From positions 65,563-129,562 of the forward strand of contig CAISJI010000055.1 in the NCBI GenBank assembly GCA_903885565.1: a stretch of 64,000 nucleotides of DNA, in the 5' to 3' direction. The notes under the pieces were generated by a model that was not told where the DNA came from, did no database searches, and saw only the letters and a list, made by a program, of their open reading frames with translations. This DNA is from an uncultured Planctomycetaceae bacterium. Its GTDB lineage: Bacteria > Planctomycetota > Planctomycetia > Pirellulales > UBA1268. Each line of letters starts with the position of its first letter. The first letter of the stretch is position 1. The translations under genes were made by a program, and so were the position numbers. This document shows positions 26,282-34,460 of the stretch, piece by piece.

Positions 26282-27202
26282 TTATTTGGCAGCCTCGGTT
26301 GCGCTTGCCTGCACCACTTCCGATCGATCGGCAAAGGCGGCCAGATCGACCGCAGTGGCCATCGCAACCCGCGCCTCCGCGTCTTCGATCCGCTTCACGT
26401 CTTCAGTCAACAGGCGCGGATGGAGTTTGTGTACCGAGCGCATCAGCCTCGGTCGGCCGCCGAAGGCTGCTGCCGGTGAGGCCAACTCGAGCGTTACCTG
26501 CGTGGGAATCCCTTCTGCGGCCGAGACGCGCCGATTGATGGCCAGCCGGGGAAACGGCGGAAGTCCACCGGGATGGAGCAGGGCCTTCACCAGCAGGGCC
26601 GTGTCGGCGAAGCGTCGATAGGCATTGGCAGCCTCGGCAGATGGGGCTTTGGTGTATTCCACCGCATAACGCACCCGGGGCCCCTGCAGGGAGATGTTTT
26701 GGTCCTCGTCCTCTTCCATGCCCGCACCAAAGTCGGGGCCACCGGCCCACTGCACCAGACGATCATCCGACTTCCGCGCCCAGGCCGACAGCGACACGCT
26801 CAGCCGCTCCAGCCTGATTGTTTCGATCTGTGTTTTGATATTGCGCCCTGGGTCGATCAGCACCACCCGTTCCCGGGCCGGGTCATGGAGCACGATTTCC
26901 GGCTTTCCCGCTGGGGCATCGGTAGTCCCGGCGGGCTTATCGAGAAAGTCCCAGGCGATGCCATCGCGAAAGAGCGTGAGGCTCCGCGCCACTGGCTCCT
27001 CGTCGTCGTCGGTGAACACCTCGCTCTCGACCCGCATCACGCACGGCCGCAGGAGATCGGCGTCGGCGGCGAGTGCCACAATGCCCGGCAATCCGCCCCA
27101 GAGCCAGCCCGCGGCGAGCAGAATCGCCCAGCCCGCAGCCGGTCGATTCCAGCCAGCGGAGAGCCTGTCGGCGGCCATCACAGAGATCAAAGACGCGTGC
27201 AT
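26282..27202 (-). CDS. Hypothetical secreted protein
   Basis: 306 residues from ATG at 27202 (MHASLISVMAADRL); the frame is open to 27244. The N-terminus has a long hydrophobic stretch (WAILLAAGWLWGGLPGIVAL) ending at AADAD, consistent with Sec export. The mature part contains RVESEVFTDDDEEPVARSLTLF, VLIDPGRNIKTQIETIRLERL and LTEDVKRIEDAEARVAMA, mixed beta strands then helices. The first half resembles a LolA-like lipoprotein-sorting fold in which a strand pair asks for substrate modification state, but this is a weak impression. No family is recognised. It is divergent from the glycosidase-like gene, with 239 bases between the two starts. Confidence 0.65.
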   Translation of the reverse strand: MHASLISVMAADRLSAGWNRPAAGWAILLAAGWLWGGLPGIVALAADADLLRPCVMRVESEVFTDDDEEPVARSLTLFRDGIAWDFLDKPAGTTDAPAGKPEIVLHDPARERVVLIDPGRNIKTQIETIRLERLSVSLSAWARKSDDRLVQWAGGPDFGAGMEEDEDQNISLQGPRVRYAVEYTKAPSAEAANAYRRFADTALLVKALLHPGGLPPFPRLAINRRVSAAEGIPTQVTLELASPAAAFGGRPRLMRSVHKLHPRLLTEDVKRIEDAEARVAMATAVDLAAFADRSEVVQASATEAAK

Positions 27203-27441
27203 AGTGGGGGAACTCCCGAGGGTTTGCCGCGGGAACGGTAGCAATTTCCCCCCGCCAGCCCAAGACTGAAACCGGCCTCGTCACCCCTGAAAATCGCGAT
27301 TTTGCCCGCTCTTTAGGCGGTGGGGGCCGGTTTTCATCACGCCCTGGCACTGCCGGAACCTCTGTGGCTGTGGCAGACCAGCCGGAGCACAATGGCGGCC
27401 TGCCCCCGTTTCCACCCCACCGCCCGCGAAAGCACCCCTCG

Positions 27442-29592
27442 ATGCACCCCTTGATGCTCCCCACCATTCCTGCCCGCCGACGTCGCCCCACGCTCTCCCT
27501 TCCCACCGCTGGGCTCCTCTTCTGTATGGCCAGCTGCATGGCTGCCGGCGCGGTTGTCGGCGCTGCGCGAGCGGCCGAGCCGCTGCCGACGTTTGCCGTG
27601 CCCGGCTCTGAACCGCAGATGCAGCGGCTCAACGCCCTCCATGCCCTCCATCACGGCGGGGCCTTCAGCGATTGCACGCTCTGGGATCCCTGGCTGCCAC
27701 ACGCCACGCTCTGGACCGGCCGCGAGCCAGTGGCCCGCTACCGCGCTTCGCTGCTGCGCCGGCGGATCGATTCCGAAGGCTACGTCGCCATGCAGCAGCA
27801 CCGGGGGATGGCCCATAGCGACGGCTGGCCCTTTCCCGCCTGGCAACAGAGCACCGGCAGCGGCTGGCACTTCTCCGTGGCTGGCGATGAGTGGGGGGTG
27901 CAGCAGCTGGGGCTCAAGGCGCTTCAATCGGCGGCAGGTTGGGAGATCGAGGGGGCGACCGTGGAGGGGATCGATCCGGGCCGGGGGCTCCTGCTCAAGG
28001 CGACGGCCGACAGCGTGACGATCACAACTCCGCCGCTGCACTGTGGAACGATCGTGGCCCCGTTTGTGCGTCTGGAGTGGGGGGCGAGCGGCCTGCCAGC
28101 GGGCGCCATGGCCCGCATGGAGTGGCAACTGAAAGGAGAGGCTTGGCAACCGGCCGGGGGAGTCGCGTTCCCCGCGCCGCCGGCCGATGGCAGCCTGCAG
28201 TATGCCAACGTCCCTCTCTACCGGCAGTCCGGCTACGCCGGCATTGTCACCCGCTATCGCATCGCTCTGCCAGCAGCCTCTGGCGCGAGTATCAGCTTGA
28301 AGTCGGTGCTCACCGCGATCGATTCGCGCCACCCCATCACCAACAGCCTCTTTGTGCGGGCCAGTTGCGAAACCTTCCTCTGGACGCACGACCTTGCCTT
28401 CCTGCGCGACAACCTCCCGCGGATGCGGCAGGCGCTGGCGTTTGCCTTGGATGAATTTCGGGTGCGGGAAACCGGGCATGTGCATGTGCCCTGGGTTGGC
28501 CATGACGGCCGCAGCGGGCTGGAATTTACCAGCGGCGAAAAAAAACTGCTGCCGGGCCTCGGAGTGGGAAATAACTACTGGGATCTTCTCCCCTTTGGCG
28601 GTGACGATGCCCTCGCCACGATCTATCTCACCGATGCCCTTGACTCCCTCGCCGCGGTGGAGGAGGGAGTGGCGGCCCACCCTGAGTGGAACATGCCGGC
28701 CGATCCCCGCGCTGTCGCGGCCGCCGACCTGCGTCGCCTTGCCAGCGACGTTCGCACTGATTTTCAGGCCCGGTTCTGGAATCGGGAGACGGGCCGGTTC
28801 AACGGTTGGATCGACGGCGAGGGCCGCGCCTATGACTATGGCTTTACATTCGTCAACCTCGAGGCGATCTCATATTCGCTGGCCACACCAGCACAGGCAG
28901 CAGAGATCTTCGCCTGGCTTGATGGGCAGCGGCTCGTGGCTGGCGACACCTCCCAGGGTGCCGATATCTACCACTGGCGCTACGCCCCGCGGGCCACCAC
29001 CCGGCGCAATATCGAAACCTATGCCTGGATGTGGTCGGGGCCGGAGACGATCCCCTGGGGCGGGCAGGTGCAGGATGGGGGAGCGGTGCTCGGGTTCAGC
29101 TATTTCGATCTGATGGCCCGGCTCACAACGCTCGGTCCCGACGACGCGTGGCAGCGGCTGGAAGAGATTCTGACCTGGTTTGCCGAGGTGCAGGGGGAGG
29201 GGGGCTACCGCCGCTACTACTCCGCCACGTCCGGCCGAGGCACACTGCAGGGGGGAGGCACAGCCGGAGGCTTGGGAGTCGACGCGGAATTTCTGGAGAG
29301 CGTGTTGGTGCCGCAGGTGATGCTCTATGGCTTTCTCGGCTTCCAGCCGACTGTCGATGGCTGCACGATTGCTCCCCGGCTGCCCTCCGCCTGGCCCGAG
29401 CTTTCCGTAGAGGGGATCCTGATCCACGACCAGAGGATCGCTGTCACTGCCAGCAGATCAGGCGGCGTGACGGTGCGGCGCACCGATGCCGGCTCCGCGG
29501 CGCTTGCCATCACCTGCAGTGGCACCACCCACGTGCTCCCTCTGGAAGCAGACGCGAGTGTGGCATTCCCCGCCCAGCAGGGATCGCCATGA
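27442..29592 (+). CDS. Secreted (alpha/alpha)6-barrel glycosidase-like protein
   Basis: 716 residues from ATG at 27442; an upstream in-frame start at 27364 adds 26 residues without a signal. A Sec signal (LLFCMASCMAAGAVVGAARAAE) is followed by a roughly 200-residue beta-sandwich region and then an (alpha/alpha)6 toroid: CETFLWTHDLAFLRDNLPRM, VGNNYWDLLPFGGDDALAT, FNGWIDGEGRAYDYGFTFVN, IPWGGQVQDGGAVLGFSYFD. The end carries a small beta domain (CTIAPRLPSAWPELSVEGI) like the C-terminal domains of GH65/GH63-type enzymes. Acidic residues in WIDGEG and NNYWDLL are catalytic candidates, but the exact GH family is not clear. Likely a periplasmic oligosaccharide hydrolase. Not part of an obvious polysaccharide-utilisation cluster. 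Confidence 0.7.
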   Translation: MHPLMLPTIPARRRRPTLSLPTAGLLFCMASCMAAGAVVGAARAAEPLPTFAVPGSEPQMQRLNALHALHHGGAFSDCTLWDPWLPHATLWTGREPVARYRASLLRRRIDSEGYVAMQQHRGMAHSDGWPFPAWQQSTGSGWHFSVAGDEWGVQQLGLKALQSAAGWEIEGATVEGIDPGRGLLLKATADSVTITTPPLHCGTIVAPFVRLEWGASGLPAGAMARMEWQLKGEAWQPAGGVAFPAPPADGSLQYANVPLYRQSGYAGIVTRYRIALPAASGASISLKSVLTAIDSRHPITNSLFVRASCETFLWTHDLAFLRDNLPRMRQALAFALDEFRVRETGHVHVPWVGHDGRSGLEFTSGEKKLLPGLGVGNNYWDLLPFGGDDALATIYLTDALDSLAAVEEGVAAHPEWNMPADPRAVAAADLRRLASDVRTDFQARFWNRETGRFNGWIDGEGRAYDYGFTFVNLEAISYSLATPAQAAEIFAWLDGQRLVAGDTSQGADIYHWRYAPRATTRRNIETYAWMWSGPETIPWGGQVQDGGAVLGFSYFDLMARLTTLGPDDAWQRLEEILTWFAEVQGEGGYRRYYSATSGRGTLQGGGTAGGLGVDAEFLESVLVPQVMLYGFLGFQPTVDGCTIAPRLPSAWPELSVEGILIHDQRIAVTASRSGGVTVRRTDAGSAALAITCSGTTHVLPLEADASVAFPAQQGSP

Positions 29593-29695
29593 CGGTCCGA
29601 CGAGTGTGACTTACAGCGATCGATAGATCTCCCGAGGCTATAAACTAAACTTAAAACTTACACGAGCAAATCAGGATCGGATTCTAATAATCAAG

Positions 29696-30718
29696 GTGAC
29701 GGCCGCAGTGGGACACGATCGCTGTTGCGTTTACGGCTATGATTTCGTGCTCCGCGGCGACTGCACGGCGGCACAGGAGAGCCTCGCGGAAGACTTCACG
29801 TTTTTCGCGGGGGAAGCGGCCGACGTTGCCCCCGTGGAACTGTTCCTCAATCAGGGGCAGCCCGATTACGAAGGCCTCCCGGAGATCGACGCGTCGTTCT
29901 ACACGCCGCGGAACGTGGTCTACCGGGATGGCGGAAGACGCATCCTCGATTTTGGCGGACGCGGGATAGGCATCTACGAACCGGCCCTGCGGCGGTTCAC
30001 GATGACGAGCGAATCGGTCGATCTGCTCTACGAGGCCGGGTATCTATTCCTGCTCTCGCAGATCGGGCAGGCGGCCGATCGGCAGGGGATGAGCCGGGTG
30101 CATGCCGCGGCGATGAGCCACAACGGGCGGGCCATTCTGGCGATGCTGCCGATGGGTGGCGGGAAGAGCACGCTGGCGGCGGCACTGCTGCAGCATCCAA
30201 ACCTGCGCATCCTCTCGGATGACTCCCCCTTTCTCGACCGCAATGGCCGCGTCCACGCGTTTCCACTGCGGCTGGGATTACTCAAAGGGCAGGAACAGAC
30301 GGTGCCGGCAGATCAGGTACGGCTGATCGAGCGGATGGAGTTTGGTCCGAAATACCTCGTGAACTACTCCTATTTTGCCGACCGTGTGGATGCGACGGCG
30401 GAGCCGGGCCTCCTGCTGATCGGCCGCCGCACGCTGGCGGCGCAAGGCCGGCTCGAAAAGGCTTCCTACCGGACGGCGATGGCGTCCATGGTGCCGCATA
30501 GCATCGTCGGGCTGGGGCTGTTTCAGGGGCTGGAGTATCTGTTGTCGCGGAGCGGCCGCGAAGTGGTGGGGAAGGTGGGGGTGGGCCTGTCGCGGGCGCG
30601 GAACGCGCACCGGCTGGTGCGGGGGTCCCACTGTTTTATCCTGCACATGGGACGCGATCCAAAGCAGAACGCACAGCTGGTGCTGGACGCAGCGGAGAAA
30701 CTGCTTGAGAACAGCTAG
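29696..30718 (+). CDS. HPr-kinase-like P-loop protein
   Basis: 340 residues from a GTG at 29696; no ATG is available near the N-terminus. The centre holds MSRVHAAAMSHNGRAILAML followed by PMGGGKSTLAAALLQ (Walker A, about residues 150-160) and LRILSDDSPFLDRNGRVHAF, the arrangement of the C-terminal kinase domain of HPr kinase/phosphorylase. The HPr-recognition N-domain is replaced by about 110 unrelated residues. Such HprK-related proteins are usually found in exopolysaccharide, RiPP or capsule-like gene sets, where they are thought to phosphorylate small molecules or peptides. Here the gene is the first of a two-gene operon; a nucleotidyltransferase-like gene overlaps its end by 14 bases. No PqqD-like or sugar genes are nearby. 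The 103-base leader is unusually A/T-rich. Confidence 0.75.
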   Translation: MTAAVGHDRCCVYGYDFVLRGDCTAAQESLAEDFTFFAGEAADVAPVELFLNQGQPDYEGLPEIDASFYTPRNVVYRDGGRRILDFGGRGIGIYEPALRRFTMTSESVDLLYEAGYLFLLSQIGQAADRQGMSRVHAAAMSHNGRAILAMLPMGGGKSTLAAALLQHPNLRILSDDSPFLDRNGRVHAFPLRLGLLKGQEQTVPADQVRLIERMEFGPKYLVNYSYFADRVDATAEPGLLLIGRRTLAAQGRLEKASYRTAMASMVPHSIVGLGLFQGLEYLLSRSGREVVGKVGVGLSRARNAHRLVRGSHCFILHMGRDPKQNAQLVLDAAEKLLENS

Positions 30719-31811
30719 CAGTTGGCTCTACGAGGCAGCGGGGCGGATCGTGGCGCCGCTGCTGCGCCTGAAATTCGTCGAACAGATCTACATCCGGCGG
30801 AGCGTGGCCGCGGGGGAGGCGGAATTTCCCTGGAGCGATCTCGACCTGGGACTGGTGATCGGGCCGGCCTCGGGGGCAGACCTGTGGGGCTTGTGGCGGC
30901 GGTTCCAGATGGCGAACCTGGCGTTCCCGCGGATGGGCGAATGCCAGATCGCCACAGCGGCCGAACTGGCCGAGATGACGGAGATGGACCCCTACCGGGG
31001 ATCGCTCGACCGTCGTTATTCAATCGCGCTGGTTGGTGGGCCACCGCCGATTCCGGCGCTCCCGGTGACACCCGCAGCGGCAGCACGCCGGTTGGTGTTT
31101 TGGTTTGAGCATTACCTGCCGCTGGCGATGCGGCAGACAAACATTCGAAACCAGCGGAAGTTTGCCCGGGAGATGGCCAACGCACTCGGAGTGGTGGAAG
31201 GCCGGCGGGCCGAGCCACTGCGTTCGCGACGGGAGGCGGATGTACCGGCGGAGTTGCACACCCTGCCGCCGTTTGCGCAGTGCTGCGCGATGGCCGAGCG
31301 GGCTCACTCTTTGCTCCGTGGGCCGGCGCCAAAAGTGGCGGAGCTCGTGCGGCTGCCGGGGTTGATCCTGGTGCCCAACGCCCAGACTGCGGTGCCGGAA
31401 TTTCCCGCGAAGACGATGGTCGTGACGCCAGCAGTGCTCGACCTCCTGGTGACGACGCAGAGTCCGGGCCTGTGGCTGAAGTATGGCGAGGCCCTCAAGA
31501 ACTTGGGATTCGCGGCGCCCCAGCGGCAGGTCTGGCGGGCGTGGTGTTACCGGCAACTGAGCGGAGAGCGGTTTCGGCTGCCGGGGTTTGGTGAGACAGG
31601 GCCAATCGAGCAGCCCAACCGCCTCGCAAGCGCCGAGGCGATTCTCGAGGCGCTGGAGGCGGACCGCATGCCTGAGGCAGGCGTTGTGCGACCAGTGGTA
31701 GCCAGCAGAAATCTGCGCAGCTATTACCAGAGAGATTACGATCGGCTGGCGGAGCGGGGGGCGAACCTGCGGCAGGCAGTGCGGGCGCTGCGAATCCAGG
31801 AGAATGCCTGA
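30705..31811 (+). CDS. Nucleotidyltransferase-like protein
   Basis: 368 residues if the TTG at 30705 is used, overlapping the previous gene by 14 bases; GTG at 30750 is a shorter option. The N-terminal part reads KFVEQIYIRRSVAAGEAEFP, then WSDLDLGLVI near residues 45-55, matching the RRS-x-A-x-GE plus SDxD nucleotidyltransferase motif of the polymerase-beta superfamily. It retains the two Asp residues expected to bind metal. The C-terminal two thirds are helical with many Arg/Leu residues and no recognised domain. Its overlap with the HPr-kinase-like gene indicates a shared function, perhaps paired nucleotidyl- and phospho-transfer to a common substrate. That is inference. Confidence 0.65.
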   Translation: MRTASSWLYEAAGRIVAPLLRLKFVEQIYIRRSVAAGEAEFPWSDLDLGLVIGPASGADLWGLWRRFQMANLAFPRMGECQIATAAELAEMTEMDPYRGSLDRRYSIALVGGPPPIPALPVTPAAAARRLVFWFEHYLPLAMRQTNIRNQRKFAREMANALGVVEGRRAEPLRSRREADVPAELHTLPPFAQCCAMAERAHSLLRGPAPKVAELVRLPGLILVPNAQTAVPEFPAKTMVVTPAVLDLLVTTQSPGLWLKYGEALKNLGFAAPQRQVWRAWCYRQLSGERFRLPGFGETGPIEQPNRLASAEAILEALEADRMPEAGVVRPVVASRNLRSYYQRDYDRLAERGANLRQAVRALRIQENA

Positions 31812-31843
31812 GCAATTCCACGTCACCGCGCCGCGCGCGGGCG

Positions 31844-31921
31844 CTACCGGCCCGCGGGCTCGGTGGCCAACCGATTGAGCATGTACCAGCCGGTGTCGTG
31901 CAACAGCGGCATTTCTGTGAC
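31844..31921 (-). pseudogene. Duplicated 3'-terminal fragment of the adjacent propeller-protein gene
   Basis: The minus strand encodes VTEMPLLHDTGWYMLNRLAT followed by EPAGR and a stop, matching the last 25 residues of the protein ending at 36658 (VTGLPLLHDTGWYMLNRLAT, then DPVGR). DNA identity is about 68 of 78 bases, with a perfect 43-base core at 31860-31902 identical to 36674-36716. No upstream homology remains, so this is an isolated C-terminal tail. Both copies are in the same orientation and bracket the 32.2-36.66 kb cassette. Confidence 0.8.
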
Positions 31922-32204
31922 ACAGAGTGCTTGAGATGTGTCGCTGTCGCTTTGTCGACTAGCATCCTCCTTCCTGGTACTTCCGGGAATGTGGGAGCAC
32001 CGGGGCCGAGACTGCGGCGATTGTGTCGTTCCTGCGCGATCACAAAGCACCTCTTTATATTCTCCCGCCTACTCGGGGGGTGGCAAAAGACGGTCTGGGC
32101 ACATGGGCAGGAGAGCCCGAGCCGCTGCACTGCGGGCCGGATAAAGCACATTTTTCTGATTGGAATGCGCCCGACACGGCCCGCCAAAAACTTTTTTTTA
32201 TTTT

Positions 32205-32233
32205 TTGACAGCCTTACAAAGGTTTGCTATTTT
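32205..32233 (+). promoter_or_regulatory. Sigma-70-type promoter of the accessory cassette
   Basis: A consensus TTGACA (32205-32210) is separated by exactly 17 bases from TATTTT (32228-32233). It lies in the most A/T-rich stretch of the window, with a T-run directly upstream. Predicted transcription start is near 32240, leaving a leader of about 210 bases before the DUF1573 gene. Confidence 0.65.
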
Positions 32234-32449
32234 TCCATTTGGGGGGGTTCGCTCAAGGGAATTCGGGAAGAGAAGGCTGGGGAAAACAGAGTCCACCGTC
32301 GGAAAACGCAATCGTCGCCGCGAGAAGTCCTTTGCGTTTCCTGTGGTTAACCGAGTGGGCTCTTTCGATCCAGCGTGGAAGGGTGACTTTTCTCACGGAT
32401 AGCCCACAGGCAGCAAGCTCATCTGGGAAATCTCGGTTGGAGCAATCGA

Positions 32450-33355
32450 ATGCACCGGCTTCCAGGCAAATCCGTTTCAGCGTTTCAGCGATGGGCCGCT
32501 TTCGTCCTAGCGGTGTGCGCAGTCATGGTTGCCTCACTTGCAGCATCCCAGGGGCGACTGGCTGGCGGTCGGCCGGTGGTTCAGGCGTCCTCCGACTCTC
32601 GGACCATCGATTTGGGCGAGCTTGAGCCCGATGCCGAGGCCCGCCACACATTCACGCTCACCAACACCACCGCTTCAACCCTCGAAATCTTGGGGGTCCA
32701 CACATCCTGCGGCTGTGAACTGGCGGCTGTCCGAATCGGAGAGCAGATCGGGCCGGGGAAATCCCTCCCCATCGTCTATGCCCTTTCCAACCGCGGCGGG
32801 GGACTTCGCAAGGGAACGCTCACCATCGATACCTCGGCAGACGATCCCAACCTCAAGCAGATCGTCTATTCCCTGTCCGCCACGATTCCCCGGCAGATCT
32901 GGACCGAGCCCGAGACGATCGAGTTTCGCACCGGCGATGGCAGCGTGCCTCCGGAGCCGATCAGGCTTATGGTTTTCACGACTGACCCCGCCTTGGCCTT
33001 AAGCGCCTGTCGCGTCTCAACGAGTCGGCAGTTGGCGAGCGCCGAGCCGGTCGCCCCTGTCGCGCTTTCATCTCCTGAGGAATCGGAGAACGAGCCGGGA
33101 AATGCACCAGGACGGCTGTCGTTTCTGGTTCACCTCAAGGAAAATCCCCCCGTGGGGATGACGATGGACTATCTCGCTCTGGAGTTTGCAGACCGGCCCG
33201 AGGCGACGCTCAATGTGCCGGTCATTGCGGCGGTCGATACCGCTGCCAGCGTGCTGATGGTCTCACCTGACCCTGCCACTTCGAGCCCTGTCCTTATCCC
33301 AGTGCCTGCACCTGCCCCCGCCGCGCCACTAGCCCTTCCGAAGGAGATCGAATAA
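32450..33355 (+). CDS. Secreted DUF1573 (ASH/Hydin-like) domain protein
   Basis: 301 residues with a Sec signal (WAAFVLAVCAVMVASLAASQG). The mature N-terminal half is a DUF1573 immunoglobulin-like domain: IDLGELEPDAEARHTFTLTN followed by VHTSCGCELAAV, the TSCGC motif typical of the family. A second beta domain (about 155-260) ends in FLVHLKENPPVGMTMDYLAL. The C-terminus is a Pro/Ala-rich tail (about 275-301). DUF1573 proteins are periplasmic or surface proteins of unknown activity. A Shine-Dalgarno TTGGAG lies seven bases before the ATG. This is the first gene of a cassette of four; the next gene starts two bases after its stop. Confidence 0.85.
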   Translation: MHRLPGKSVSAFQRWAAFVLAVCAVMVASLAASQGRLAGGRPVVQASSDSRTIDLGELEPDAEARHTFTLTNTTASTLEILGVHTSCGCELAAVRIGEQIGPGKSLPIVYALSNRGGGLRKGTLTIDTSADDPNLKQIVYSLSATIPRQIWTEPETIEFRTGDGSVPPEPIRLMVFTTDPALALSACRVSTSRQLASAEPVAPVALSSPEESENEPGNAPGRLSFLVHLKENPPVGMTMDYLALEFADRPEATLNVPVIAAVDTAASVLMVSPDPATSSPVLIPVPAPAPAAPLALPKEIE

Positions 33356-33357
33356 CT

Positions 33358-34362
33358 ATGACTCACACATTTTTGGTGGCCCTCCTTGGATTAACGCTTT
33401 TTGCCGCCGCGGCGGCGCCGGCTTCTGCCGCGCCAGAGATGACCGCCGACGAGATTATGGCCAAGTCGCAAGTTGCCATGGCCCCGCCGATCCAGTATCG
33501 GATGGTGATGGGGGGAGTCGATTCGATCGTTTCAATAAAGGATTTTGGGGGCGAGATCGGCATCGCGACGCGCGTCGAGACAGTCAGTCCGTACTTTGAA
33601 CAGACGGCGATCGCAACTGCCAAATACGCCTATGAATGGCAGCCGAAGATCGGCTTGGCAATCGACAAAACGCTCCTCGGGGAAGCGATGATGGCCCAGG
33701 CGGCGGCCCTCAAGCAAGCCGTTCCCGCCGGTGCCACGATGCGCCTGCTCAAGTCGGAGTTGATTGATGGCGCTGAGCACTACGTAATCGAAACAACCTA
33801 CCCGCAGGGGCTTATCGACGCCGTCACGAAGATGCTGTCGATCGCGACCCCCTTCTCAGGAAAGGTGCGGTCGTGGATCAACACCGAAAACTTCCAATTA
33901 CGGCGGATGACTAACCTAACAGGCGAGATGCAGTATCTCGATATCAAGCAGGGTATCGACCTGCCGAATGAACTCTTTCTTCCCCCAGAGGGGATGACCT
34001 TCCAAAAGCCGACGACACAAAGAAAATACCTTGAAATCATCACCAAAGCGATGACTCCGAAGCCGATACCAAGAGAAAAGATTGAGCCTCGGATCATCGC
34101 CCCTCCCTTCTGGGATCCGGTGGCGAAGACCTGGAAAGCATCGGCGCCGCCGGGCTGGGACCAGAAGGAGTGGGAAGCCCATATAGACTCGTTGCCACGC
34201 CAAACGTCAGAACTCGAAAAGCAGGCTCAACAGACGACGGAACCGACCAAGTCATACCGCTCTTGGCTGCTCTACGGAAATCTGGCGATTATCGCCGCGC
34301 TTGTGACCTATGCCTATGTCCGCAGGCGAGGAGCAAAAGCCGCCCCCGGCGATCCCAAGTAG
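33358..34362 (+). CDS. Periplasmic LolA-like protein with C-terminal membrane anchor
   Basis: 334 residues. N-terminal signal (LVALLGLTLFAAAAAPASAA), then a roughly 210-residue region of alternating beta strands that resembles the LolA/lipoprotein-sorting fold: TADEIMAKSQVAMAPPIQYR, YVIETTYPQGLIDAV, SGKVRSWINTENFQLRRMTN, LPNELFLPPEG. A charged linker leads to one C-terminal membrane helix (SWLLYGNLAIIAALVTYAYV) with an RRR tail, so the domain should face the periplasm. The start is two bases after the DUF1573 stop, indicating co-translation. A/T content is higher than in the flanking genes. The family is unnamed to me; the LolA-like reading is structural intuition from strand pattern. Confidence 0.7.
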   Translation: MTHTFLVALLGLTLFAAAAAPASAAPEMTADEIMAKSQVAMAPPIQYRMVMGGVDSIVSIKDFGGEIGIATRVETVSPYFEQTAIATAKYAYEWQPKIGLAIDKTLLGEAMMAQAAALKQAVPAGATMRLLKSELIDGAEHYVIETTYPQGLIDAVTKMLSIATPFSGKVRSWINTENFQLRRMTNLTGEMQYLDIKQGIDLPNELFLPPEGMTFQKPTTQRKYLEIITKAMTPKPIPREKIEPRIIAPPFWDPVAKTWKASAPPGWDQKEWEAHIDSLPRQTSELEKQAQQTTEPTKSYRSWLLYGNLAIIAALVTYAYVRRRGAKAAPGDPK

Positions 34363-34460
34363 TCGTCTTTTAATTGTTGACGCGTAATTTGTTGACACGT
34401 TTCGTTTCTCGCGACAGGACTCAGCCTGGTAAATCCCCACTGAAAGGAATAGCGATACCC

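Larger units (their letters stand above)
31812..32449. other. 638-base gap with no credible gene
   Basis: This gap contains, in order: a GC-rich inverted stretch near 31830-31860, a 78-base duplicate of the 3' end of the gene at 36658, unassigned sequence, an 8-bp inverted repeat (32132-32139 with 32177-32184) followed by long T-runs, a strong promoter, and a roughly 210-base leader for the DUF1573 gene. Frames here read as low-complexity or implausible peptides. Confidence 0.6.

Noticed and set aside
29611-29644. CTTACA and TATAAA as a promoter for the HPr-kinase-like gene
   Set aside because: TATAAA is present but the putative -35 is at the wrong distance; the A/T-rich leader is only suggestive.
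31898-32350. 150-residue open frame in the gap before the cassette
   Set aside because: It runs through the repeat, T-runs and promoter, has implausible composition and no start signal.
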